From Conidiobolus incongruus B7586 (lineage: Eukaryota; Entomophthoromycota; Entomophthoromycetes; Entomophthorales; Conidiobolaceae), in NCBI GenBank assembly GCA_000697335.1, contig JNEM01014337.1, forward strand, positions 1-21,383: a DNA stretch of 21,383 nucleotides. Reading direction: 5' to 3'. The translations under genes were made by a program, and so were the position numbers. Below the pieces are notes generated by a model that ran no database searches, was not told the origin of the DNA, and saw nothing but the letters and a program-made list of their open reading frames with translations. Below, in pieces: positions 9,589 through 18,659 of the stretch. Each line of letters opens with the position of its first letter. The first letter of the stretch is position 1.

Positions 9589-11466
9589 TCAGGTCCTTTG
9601 ATTCATCCTATAATGCTTTGTAACAGTTTCCAAAAATTTGAGATAACGTGGAAAAGTATCTAACAATAACGTATTGTAAACTTCTTCGTAAATCTCATTC
9701 CAACCCTCCAAAAACGACATATTGATGGGTCGATTTTTGGCACGATTCAATTTTTTTTCGAGTTTCGCGATTTCTATTTGGATGCGCCTGCGTGTAGCAG
9801 CAGTGATATTGAGTTGGAGAGGGGATGAGGGATGAATGAAGTCTTGGTACATCATTTGGATCTCTTTGATGAATGGATGGTTGGATTTAAGTTCGAGTTT
9901 TTGACATGTCGCTAAGCTTGCGCAATCCGAAGAGTCGCCTTCGTGGTATTTGAGTTCGGGGAACTGGGGTAAAATATCGCTGTCGCGATCTTCATCCTTG
10001 GATTCACCGGCAAATGAAGCGATAGGATGTGTTCTGCCGTCAGGTGATAGGACGATGACCTTGTCTTCGGTGTCGTCGTAAATGTTGAGATTGAGATGAT
10101 TAAAGGGCTTGGGCCTGGCGCCGTCGTCTATTACTACGTCGTCTACTTCAATGGGACTGGGATCAGCTTCAATGGAATCGCAGGATATCGAATTGGGCCT
10201 TGGTGATAATTCCGTCGGCTTGGGTGAATGGATGGGCGACAATTCACGTACCATATTGGTCTGAAGATTTGGAAACGATGAACCAATTACCGTAGCACCA
10301 CCGATCGAACTCAACTTACTCGCACTTCGGCCAATTTCGAACTCCATGGAACTACAACTCGGATTCCAATTGCCATCTCCATTATTACAGATTTGTATAA
10401 GTTTGACGTATCTTTCAAAAAACAGCACATTTTCGACGCAGAAATGGTTCGCTGCAAATCGTTTAAAGTCTAGAAACATTACCGGGTCTTTGAGAATGGT
10501 TTCGAGTTTGGGCTTATTCACATCCTCAGTTGATTTATTCTCACCATGGTCTGTTTTAGGGTATGGTTGATTTTGGTGTTGATAATAGCGATCTAAGCTC
10601 TTGTAAATGTTCAAATTAGGCTGAATGAAAGGCACCAAATAAATCAACATCATAAAGAAACTCAAGAACCAGTTCAAATACACCACATTAATCACATATT
10701 CGTCGCTCAATTGGAAAATTCTAGGATTCATGAGGATGATGCACAATGTGAGATGAATCGGCAATATGACCAAAGATGCAACCAATTCTATCAAAATACC
10801 GTAAGTTTCCTTAATCCCCATCAACAGTAAAGCAACCAAGCTGGACCAACTCAAAATACAAAAGAAGGTCAATTCGCCCACCGTGATATATATTTGCAGT
10901 GGCATGGAGCATACCTTGAGGAAATGATCACTTTTCGCAATCGATCCCACACTCCAGCTAAATTTAGTAACCATGAGCTGTACAATGACTATGACTACGG
11001 AATTAAACCCAATTTGAATGATTAACTGAGTGAAGAGCAAGGGACTCTGAAACCAAGGTTTAATACGGATCCAATTCCTCGTAAATTTCTCCCTCTTCCA
11101 CCACACTTCATTTTCCTGAGTGTTTTCAATTTGTTTCCTAGCAGCCTTCAATTTAATATGACTCAGCCAGAACAGATACATAAGTCGGATCAATTTAAAA
11201 AACTGCAGAAGTGCCAAATTCGGTATGATTAGATGACCCAACCAGTAATACCAATTACAATTCACATTTATATCTTTATAGAATAAATAAATCAATAATA
11301 TAATGATATTTAATACGAATTGAAAATTAATACTCATTAATGTAAGTAATATGGACCTAAATTTAATTTTTGGGGATTCTCTCTGCAGGAAATAAATGAG
11401 AGTCAGAATTAGAATCATACATATGTATATGATTAAAAGAATGAGGTTGAATTGGTTACTCTGCAT
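9589..11466 (-). CDS. seven-transmembrane receptor fused to RGS domain (GprK/AtRGS1-like)
   Basis: A 625-residue intronless protein. Seven hydrophobic segments lie at about 8-28, 38-62, 73-99, 142-167, 188-216, 224-246 and 258-282, forming a plasma-membrane 7TM bundle. The cytosolic tail carries a regulator-of-G-protein-signalling domain that speeds GTP hydrolysis by a G-alpha subunit. The first part (about 319-358) has DPVMFLDFKRFAANHFCVEN, the helix 2-4 region with the Phe...Glu-Asn core. The second part (about 530-612) has the region around SPLQLNI, whose Asn matches the G-alpha-contacting Asn of RGS proteins, and a last helix ending LLLDTFPRYLKF. Between them is an insert of about 170 residues rich in Ser, Pro and Asp. 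Fungal 7TM-RGS receptors are known (for example A. nidulans GprK), so architecture and role follow the family; the ligand is unknown. An in-frame TAA upstream supports the start. The second half uses more G and C than the membrane half. Confidence 0.85.
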   Translation of the reverse strand: MQSNQFNLILLIIYICMILILTLIYFLQRESPKIKFRSILLTLMSINFQFVLNIIILLIYLFYKDINVNCNWYYWLGHLIIPNLALLQFFKLIRLMYLFWLSHIKLKAARKQIENTQENEVWWKREKFTRNWIRIKPWFQSPLLFTQLIIQIGFNSVVIVIVQLMVTKFSWSVGSIAKSDHFLKVCSMPLQIYITVGELTFFCILSWSSLVALLLMGIKETYGILIELVASLVILPIHLTLCIILMNPRIFQLSDEYVINVVYLNWFLSFFMMLIYLVPFIQPNLNIYKSLDRYYQHQNQPYPKTDHGENKSTEDVNKPKLETILKDPVMFLDFKRFAANHFCVENVLFFERYVKLIQICNNGDGNWNPSCSSMEFEIGRSASKLSSIGGATVIGSSFPNLQTNMVRELSPIHSPKPTELSPRPNSISCDSIEADPSPIEVDDVVIDDGARPKPFNHLNLNIYDDTEDKVIVLSPDGRTHPIASFAGESKDEDRDSDILPQFPELKYHEGDSSDCASLATCQKLELKSNHPFIKEIQMMYQDFIHPSSPLQLNITAATRRRIQIEIAKLEKKLNRAKNRPINMSFLEGWNEIYEEVYNTLLLDTFPRYLKFLETVTKHYRMNQRT

Positions 11467-11905
11467 TTTGTCAATTTTAAGACCTGCTTTATTAAAAAAT
11501 TATAGCGATTGGAAAAAAAAATTAAATACAATAACAAAAATAATTATGATGATATAATATAAACAATTTTTTTGAAAAATTCCCAAAAATTCCAATCTAA
11601 AAAAATATATCATTCAAAGACATAGAACAGGTATTTAAACTATTATAAATACTTGAATTTATATAAAAAAGGAGAAAATATAGCAAACAAATTAAAAAAT
11701 TATTAGGGGAGTGCTAACCAATCAATATTAGTCAAATTTTGACAAAAGTTTGAGGAGTTGAATGTTTTAGTTTATCTGAGATTGAGGGGAGTGTAAATTA
11801 TCAGAGAATGCAAAAACCTTTGAAAGATTAAATAGTTTTGTTTGGAATGTTTAATTAATGATTTGCATTTTGGTTTATAAAACATAATTATACTATTACT
11901 TTATG

Positions 11906-11928
11906 TATATATATATATATATATATAT
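11906..11928. repeat. (TA)n microsatellite
   Basis: About 11 uninterrupted TA units upstream of the receptor gene. A second, shorter TA run lies at about 14681-14698. Confidence 0.9.
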
Positions 11929-12022
11929 TCACCGTTTTTAAAAATGGTTTATAATAGATTGAGATTTGTTTAATTTATTTGAAGCTATTAAATCAATTTT
12001 GAATCATCATCATTATCATGCA

Positions 12023-12054
<32 letters not shown>
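12023..12054. repeat. (ATT)n microsatellite
   Basis: About ten uninterrupted ATT units, preceded by a short impure CAT run at 12004-12019. Probably length-variable between isolates. Confidence 0.9.
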
Positions 12055-12055
<1 letters not shown>

Positions 12056-12644
12056 GCATTGATATATATTTTTTAAAATGATTCAAAATATTTTTTATAA
12101 AATAAGATTTATTTATTAATAGTTTGTAAATAATAAATATCTTAGTATAGTTATAGGTGCAAAAACAAATTTTTCTATGTGTATTCAATTTTTATGTCTC
12201 ATGGAGAACAATAAACTTTAAGTTCAAAAGATTACTCGGATTTTTTTAGAAATGAATATGTTTATTTGGAAATTGTAGATGTTTAAAATAAATTGGAACA
12301 CTGAAAATATTTTGACTTAAAATTGTAGCTTACCACATTTATATTTTCCACTAACCCACTACCAATATCTGTTGAATAGTATAAATTCCTGATCTATTTT
12401 AGTTTTGATGGCTATTTTTTGGGATAAATATATTATATCCGATACAAGAATGCTTTGTATTAAGAAAATTATTAATAGTAGAAGAATGAATTGTAGAATA
12501 GTAATATGATGAAGTTATTGAAATGGGATATTTGATCAACGTGGCAAAAATTTAAAACCTTAAACTATTGTCAATATATGATTTTTAAAAGCAAAAAACT
12601 CAATCTTTACAAATGAAATGCTCTCACTATTTATTTCAATTTAC

Positions 12645-13237
12645 TTAAAACTGTTCATCCATTTGAAAAAAGTAATTATAAGCGATGATACTACTATAAA
12701 TTAGAGCACCTCCTAAAATACTGAGCGTAGCTGACCAGAATTCAATCTTGCCGGAATGATTTAAAACGAGTGGGAGACCAAAACCGGATACGACGAATAC
12801 TGAAGTCAAGAATTTACCAACATCTTGGAACCCAGGACTTCTGTCACTCAATAAATCGTTACCTTGACTGCACGAATTGCAGATAGGATTAGGTAAGGAA
12901 GCGAGTACATAAGTAAAGACTATTGAAAGAGTTAATAAATTGAATTTTAACTTGGTTTAAAAGTATTTTACCAACGGTTAAAGGCCACCAATTGCTAAAA
13001 AAGAATAAATGAATAACAATTAATCAGAAATAAAGCAAAAATTACCTAAATAGGGCACAAGATAAAATAGACAATAGCAAGCCTGAAGCTAATACGAAAG
13101 CTAAAATGATAATACTATTATGGAATTAATAATTGAATATTATTCAATTCAGAATATATTTACGCTAAAAAAATGAAGTTAGTAAAAGTTAAATTGAAAA
13201 TTAGGTTTAAAATGAAATTACTTTTAATACCAGCCAT
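12645..13237 (-). CDS. VPS55: Vps55/LEPROT endosomal membrane protein, 5 exons including a 1-nt exon
   Basis: A 127-residue, four-helix membrane protein of late endosomes. With Vps68 it supports endosome-to-vacuole sorting in yeast. Exons (minus): 13237-13222, 13164 (one base, C), 13114-13046, 12994-12972, 12919-12645. Introns are 57, 49, 51 and 52 nt, each GTAA...AG; the first has a perfect TACTAAC branch point. Spliced start MAGIKTIII matches the family (human LEPROTL1 begins MAGIKALIS). Then come LSCALFSNWWPLTV (23-36), YVLASLPNPIC (40-50) and the C-terminal signature GKFLTSVFVVSGFGLPLVL (71-89), GGALIYSSIIAY (106-117), FF at 120-121. Membrane helices lie at about 6-26, 30-47, 72-92 and 98-121. 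Length is normal (about 130). The codon spanning the first two introns (Thr6) takes one base from each of three exons. The C-terminal exon alone would identify the family. Confidence 0.93.
13115..13221 (-). other. two back-to-back introns around a single-nucleotide exon (13164)
   Basis: Exon 1 ends in phase 1 (AAA A) before GTAATT at 13221. The first strong acceptor, TACTAAC followed by a T-run and TAG, ends at 13165. One base later a donor GTAAAT begins at 13163, and the second intron ends at TAG 13116-13115. The downstream exon needs exactly two bases to fill its first codon and gets them only if C13164 is kept: A + C + T gives Thr. Skipping from 13221 straight to 13115 shifts the frame. 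Using the first acceptor alone meets TAA at once. Confidence 0.75.
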
Positions 13238-13443
13238 AATGAGGTTAAAAGTTAATAAAAATAAAGTATAAAAAATATTTAAGTAATATATACGTAATAA
13301 AAATAATAATGAATATTTTGATGAAATAAAATTTTTAATATGACAATGATGTGACGATGAATAAAAAATAAATAACAAAATATAAAATTGCGAAAATATG
13401 GGATATTAAATTATTTTAGAATTAAATATGAAACCAAGGGTGT

Positions 13444-13450
13444 GCTGCTT

Positions 13451-13493
<43 letters not shown>

Positions 13494-13516
13494 GTGTTCA
13501 ATCCACGGTGGTGGCA
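13444..13516 (+). tRNA. tRNA-Phe (anticodon GAA), copy 2
   Basis: Identical over all 73 nt to the copy at 7007-7079 but on the other strand. The flanks share no similarity, so the match is limited to the gene itself. It lies about 205 bases upstream of the divergently read VPS55 start. Intronless, with internal A and B boxes. Confidence 0.95.
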
Positions 13517-13536
13517 TATGGTTAAAATATAAATGA

Positions 13537-13542
13537 TTTTTT
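13537..13542 (+). terminator. RNA polymerase III terminator (T6) after tRNA-Phe
   Basis: Six T residues about 20 nt past the tRNA end, on the transcribed strand; the first T run of four or more downstream. Confidence 0.6.
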
Positions 13543-13783
13543 ATTTAATTGTAGTGGAGAAACAAGCTAATGGATTGCGTTTATCATTAAATAGAAAGAA
13601 GTTAAGATAAAAAAATTTTAAAATATGCTTAAAAATATAATTTATGGTAAAACAAATAAGGTGTAGTTGATTTTTAAAATAAGATATTATGAATATGCAA
13701 ATGAAAATTTTTCAGAAATTAAAATAAGTTAAATATTGTAGTAATATTTACTTCACAATCTGTTTATTGAGTATAACTTTTAA

Positions 13784-13856
13784 GGGGGATTAGCTCAAAT
13801 GGTAGAGCGCTCGCTTAGCATGCGAGAGGCACGGGGATCGATACCCCGATTCTCCA
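13784..13856 (+). tRNA. tRNA-Ala (anticodon AGC)
   Basis: A 73-nt intronless tRNA. The acceptor stem GGGGGAT/ATTCTCC pairs fully, with two G-T wobbles. The D arm is GCTC/GAGC, the anticodon arm is CTCGC/GCGAG around TTAGCAT (AGC, A34 read as inosine), and the T arm is CGGGG/CCCCG around ATCGATA. The discriminator is A. The G-T wobble at the third acceptor pair (G3-T70) is on the acceptor side where alanyl-tRNA synthetase looks. A second, mutated copy is at 20653-20724. Confidence 0.96.
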
Positions 13857-13862
13857 TTTTTT
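13857..13862 (+). terminator. RNA polymerase III terminator (T6) after tRNA-Ala
   Basis: Six T residues start directly after the discriminator base, a typical Pol III stop signal. Confidence 0.85.
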
Positions 13863-15330
13863 AAATTTTTGATATTTTAATTAAATTTAAATTAATTTCA
13901 ATGTTGCATGATATAATTCATAAAAATTATTAAATCACATTTTAAATATCAATATACTATTTTTAAAGCCCATTATTCGATTATTGTATATTTACTTTAA
14001 TTCCCAATTATATATTTATAGATGATATTAGAATTTAATTATTCCATATAATTAATAATATAAAATATTTTTGACTAATAATATAAATCGTATATATTAT
14101 TAATTATTATTTATTCTAGTATTTTTCCTAATTTGAAAAATGAAATAGTAAAAGCATTGATAAATTTAGGATATAATCTTAAATTACTCTGATGTAACGA
14201 ATATTATAAGATTCGTCCCAAATTAAAAGCACTAGAACATTCTGAATTAAAAGTCCGTTTAATAAATTATATTATATCATATCAATCTATTCTACTGAAA
14301 TTAAAAAACTAAAATTCAAATTTTGATTTTGCTTTTTTTTGAAATTCACAAATTAAATATAATTACAAGATATCTCATTTAAAAACTATATGGTATGATA
14401 TAATAAATAGAATTATACTCTTTTATGTGATAAACCACTTAAAAATAATCCAATTCTTACATTTTACAATTACAAGTGTTATTAAACTATTTTTAGCATT
14501 ATTGGTTTTTGAATAAAATCAAAAAATAAATCCATAGAAATAAATATACAGTGATTAAAAAAGTAATTTCCTATATTTACATCGAATACTATTTTACGAA
14601 TCATAATCATAATCATTTCACTCTAATTTTAGTATTAATTTAAATGATAGTAAGTAATCTAATAATTCAACATATTCACTATATATATATATATATATGA
14701 TATAACTATTTAGGAGAATTACAATAATAAACAAAATGACCGAAAATCACAGAACCTGAAATTATGCCTAAGTTGAACAAAAAGTTTTTATCAACATATT
14801 ATACTCTGCTAAATATTCTATAGCAATTATTCAAAAAACCTCCAAGTTGCAACTAGTAGCAAAAGACTTTCAAGGTGTAATATTGTAACCTGATTTATTT
14901 ACTTAAAATTAAAATATTTGACATTTAAGACTTACCTTATTTATGTTATTTTAAATCTATAATTAAAGAAATGCAATAAAATTAAGGAATATTTTAAATA
15001 TCACTTATATAGCTTAATAAAAAATCAACATAATCTCTATATTGTAATATTCATTTTATTATTATTTTGCTAAAGTACAGTTTAAGATTATTTAAGAAAA
15101 ATTAAAAATATGGGTATTTTATATTTTAATTCAAAATTAAATAAATCAGAGAAAGAATATAATTAGTATAAATTTATATTATTATAGTGTTTATCTCTTT
15201 ATATTCAAAACATTATTACAATAAATAAACTATGGATTCTAATACATAACATATTACTAAAGAATAAAAAAGTGCTTATTTTAAATATCAAAACTATTCC
15301 CATAAATTCCAAAATAAAAATTATTTAAAT
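13863..15330. other. AT-rich intergenic DNA
   Basis: AT-rich with dense stops. 14740-14890 is slightly less AT-rich and could include the worn N-terminal part of the mariner relic that follows, but no helix-turn-helix motif could be read. No terminal inverted repeat was found. A TA microsatellite lies at about 14681-14698. Confidence 0.5.
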
Positions 15331-15778
15331 AAAGCAAATGTTATTATTTAGTAAAGATATTAATAATATAATATTCCACCAATTATTACCAGCAAAAATA
15401 AATTACAATAGTAAAATTCATTTTAGATGTTTTAAAATTAATGATATAAATTAGTGTAAGAAAAATTCAATCAAATGATTATTTATTCTATATAATAATA
15501 GTTATATACATACAGTAAAAATTATCCAAGATTTGTTAATTGAAAAGAACTGAGCTTTATATCACATCCATAATATTCACCAGATATGGATCCTTGTGAT
15601 TATAATTGTTTTGCTAAGCTAAAGAATTTGATTCAAGGAAAGAGATGATATTATTTCAACTTTACATTTCAAAATTATGGGTGTAATTTTGAAGATAAAT
15701 TATAGAAACCTGTGTAAAAGGGTTAAGCGCTTACAATTAGTATAGGATTCTGTTAATGAAAGACTAGGAAGTTATTAA
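15331..15778 (+). mobile_element. decayed Tc1/mariner-type transposase (C-terminal half)
   Basis: A plus-strand relic of a DD34D/E transposase in several frames. Its clearest block is YSPDMDPCDYNCFAKLK (from 15574), matching mariner HPPYSPDxxPCDYxLFxKLK, followed by a GKR turn. Upstream, LYNNSYIHT (about 15490-15520) aligns with the HDNAxxHT block; its Asp has become Asn, a G-to-A type change that removes the second catalytic acid. Further upstream, IIFHQLLPAK with NSK matches the GIIHHEFLP...NS block. The tail at about 15660-15778 matches the final helices ending in GSY (family GDY). There are at least three stops or frameshifts. The N-terminal DNA-binding part and inverted repeats are not recognisable. 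The element is old and cannot move itself. Confidence 0.65.
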
Positions 15779-16063
15779 TTATTAAAATCATATTACTTAT
15801 TTTTTAGCTTTATTTATTTTGTTAAAATATAAATTTAAAATTGGTGAACTTACTTTTTGAACCACTATATATATTTCATATTTTTTATCAGATATTTAAA
15901 ATATGTGATTTATTTATATAACTATAAATATGATTCATTTATCTGACAATTGACAAAATTCCACAGACACATTTCCAACATTTGAATAATTTTTGAAAAC
16001 ACTTAAAATGATTTCAAATTTTTGTATTATACTTTATCATTCATTTTTTAAATCAAATAAGCT

Positions 16064-17253
16064 TTAAGAAACCAATCTTATTAAATACAACATTATTCCA
16101 ATATAATTAGGAACTCTGACCGATTTTGGAGTCGAATCAAGCATGAGATTGGCAAGCAAAGTACATGAAATATAGCCAGGTGCAAGGCAAGAGCGTAAGG
16201 GACCGTTGACTTGAGGTAATTTGTTCATTTTTAATAACTGGGATGGTGAAGTTGCAATAATGGTGAAGGGGCTGCCAGGAAGATTGCAAGTATGATGGCA
16301 AAAACTAAAGTCCACCGAAATTGGTCGCAGAATACCAAATGCGAGGGAATATGAGTCTTATTAGAGAATTTGAACTATCAAATTGCTGATATTTCCAAGT
16401 TTATCTGCTACCGGTTCTTCTTTAATTTTTCTTAGAGTCGATTCATCATTCATGATTCTTATAATGGCTGGTACTTGACTTAACGTAAGTCCAAAATTAT
16501 TGTAATAGAGAGGTATGAAGAAGAAAGAAACCCAGAACACGAATCCGAAGTGGAAGCTCTTGAGCCAGATCGAAATGAATTTGATATCCCTAATAATTCC
16601 AATATCAGCAAGACTCGTTGATCTTTGAGAGGTTTCAAATTCTTTTATGATTAAGGAACAAGCCAAAAGGATTACAGCAGATGTAATAGCTAAGGTTCGA
16701 AGTAATATCCTGAACCCAAGTTGGTCAATCATTAATTGAGTGAACGAATTCAACACAAGGCCACTTAAACCTGCATCATTTGCACAATTAACAAGAGTGA
16801 TTCCCCTAAATTTGAAATCAAGGAGGAGGTAGCGAGAGAGTATCCACAAATCACAGCGCAACGCCAATAGCAACAAAAAAGCTTGACTAATGGGCAGGTG
16901 CCAAATTTGAGTTGCAAATGAAGCGATAGCGAAGCCTAGACAAAATCACATTGTGTTCATTATAACTGTAGTTTTATGTTCCAGAAACTAGGAAAAATAG
17001 GCAAGGGACCTGGTGCTAAGCTACCAATGGTGAACAGTGAGTTCGGGCTAGCATCCTTGAATCACACTGCAGTGTTCCGAGCGAGATACAGGCCATAAAT
17101 CGAAGCGAATTCGAATACAATGCCTTGTATCAAGAAGCTATACAGCACTATAACCTAAACATAGCACCTATCTGGACATACTACTGGCTTCTGCGGATCC
17201 ATATGGATCAAAGGCTCAATATCATGTGTACTGAGTACAATGGATTGAGCCAT
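16064..17253 (-). pseudogene. decayed monocarboxylate-transporter (MCT/SLC16-like MFS) gene
   Basis: Remains of a 12-helix plasma-membrane transporter of the fungal MCT family (Mch-like). ATG at 17253 opens a frame with PDRCYV then stop, where the family has PDGGYGW. After it VIVLYSFLIQGIVFEFASIY continues in frame. Stops lie at 17157-17155 (TAG, in place of Trp) and 17064-17062 (TGA). A degenerate 74-nt intron (17009-16936, donor GTCCCT) precedes a long open run (16935-16364) with GFAIASFATQIWHLPISQAF, GLSGLVLNSFTQLMIDQLGF and VADKLGNISN. It ends at TAA 16363, after which two further frames carry VFAIILAIFLAAPSP and then NKLPQVNGPLRSCLAPGYIS to 16064. So there are at least three stops and two frameshifts. 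Conserved glycines near residue 270 are Asp, Glu, Lys or Arg (NDESTLRKIKEEP), as G-to-A changes would make. Host gene; the substrate cannot be told. Confidence 0.8.
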
Positions 17254-18659
17254 TTTCAAGATCAATAATTTTAATTCACGAATTAGTTCTCAATGTTATT
17301 TGATGTAGATAACAAGCACAATTAAAATATTTGTATATTTAACTTTATAACCAGTAACAAAGTATAATTTAAAATATTTAATTTAGTGAAATATTAATGA
17401 TGAATTGAAAATTTGAAACAAGAGTATTATGAAGGTATGTATTGTTATATAATAATCATTGTTATTTAGAGTGATTTAACCTTATATTTCAAATATATTC
17501 CAAATTGACAAATTATTAAGTTAATATTGTTTGCAAAAGATTATATATTTGAGCTATCAAATTCAAGGATAATTTGTCAGAGCACAAGATTATATTTAAT
17601 AATTAAGATTATAAATAGTAAAAGATATATAATTTAGTTTATATTGACAGAAATCTTGAGATTAAATTTACAATTTTCAATTTTTTACAATAAAATTTAT
17701 TAATTTAATATATCATTTCACATTCCTCATTATTTCCTTATAGTTGCTTAGTTTTTTAAAATGAGACTAAAAAATAAATTTTTTCTAAATTGAGAAAATA
17801 TTAAATAAAATATTTATGACTCACTATCATAAATTGAAGATTTTGAAATTTTTGTATTTGAATATAATAAAATAGTTCAAAATTTGAATTAATATTAATA
17901 ATGTCAAAAATAATATATGACTAATTATTGTAAACTAAAGTTGATTTGAATAATTAAATTTATTGATTAAATGTTTTTATAATATGCTATTTTTTATTAA
18001 TGCAAAATAGAATTGAAAAAAATTTACAAGGTAATTTAATCGATTAACAAATAGTTATTAATTATAATGAATTAGGTTTTTTAAAAAATTTTATTGATGT
18101 ATTTACAAAGTTATAAGATAACAATTGATAATAATATTCATAAGTGATTAATTGGCTTAACAATATAATTAAGTATTGAATATAGCATGTAGAGTTAGAT
18201 TACATGGTTGAACGTGGATTTGGATTTTATAGACACGAAGATTGGTACATTAATTCTTTTTTTTACCGATATATTTAAAAATGATTTCTCTTCTCAATTT
18301 TTTATTATATCTATTTATTCAATAAAAAATGGCGTTTAATATTATTCTATATAAGATTAATATTTTAGTATTCATTTATCAAAATTTGAAAGATTAAATT
18401 CTAGCCTTTTAAATATAATTTAATATTTACTTAAAACCACCACCTTAAAACTGAGCTATATATAATTATATGATCAATATGATACAAAATGCTTTTAATA
18501 TTTGATTTTTTTAATATTTTTTATTTTATTTGGATTGGTTTTACAAATTAATTATTAATAAAATTCTATCCCATAATAATTTTAGGGCGTTCTTACACCA
18601 TAAATTTCCTGTTCATTGTTCCAAAATTTGATCACAAAGTACTAACCACCAAATAAAAA
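17254..18659. other. AT-rich spacer with divergent promoters
   Basis: Lies between the MCT relic (minus) and the CENP-N gene (plus). Mostly AT-rich. A plus-strand frame at 18183-18272 is open for 30 codons and reads MVERGFGFYRHEDWYINSFF in its second part; it is coding-like but unassigned and too short to call. The last 60 bases before 18660 presumably hold the CENP-N start region. Confidence 0.45.

Larger units (their letters stand above)
11467..12644. other. intergenic DNA between receptor and VPS55 genes
   Basis: Presumed promoter of the receptor gene at its left end and 3' UTR of VPS55 at its right end. Two AGGGGAGTG words (near 11705 and 11787), about 240 and 320 bases before the receptor start, contain the AGGGG core used by stress-response factors in yeasts; function is not shown. 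Two microsatellites are listed separately. No gene was seen. Confidence 0.45.

Noticed and set aside
10346-10570. Plus-strand frame inside the receptor gene
   Set aside because: Antisense shadow of the RGS coding region, with no independent support.
13160-13378. 72-codon minus-strand frame over the VPS55 start
   Set aside because: Runs in another frame across VPS55 exon 1 and intron 1; low-complexity Phe/Leu/Ile content.
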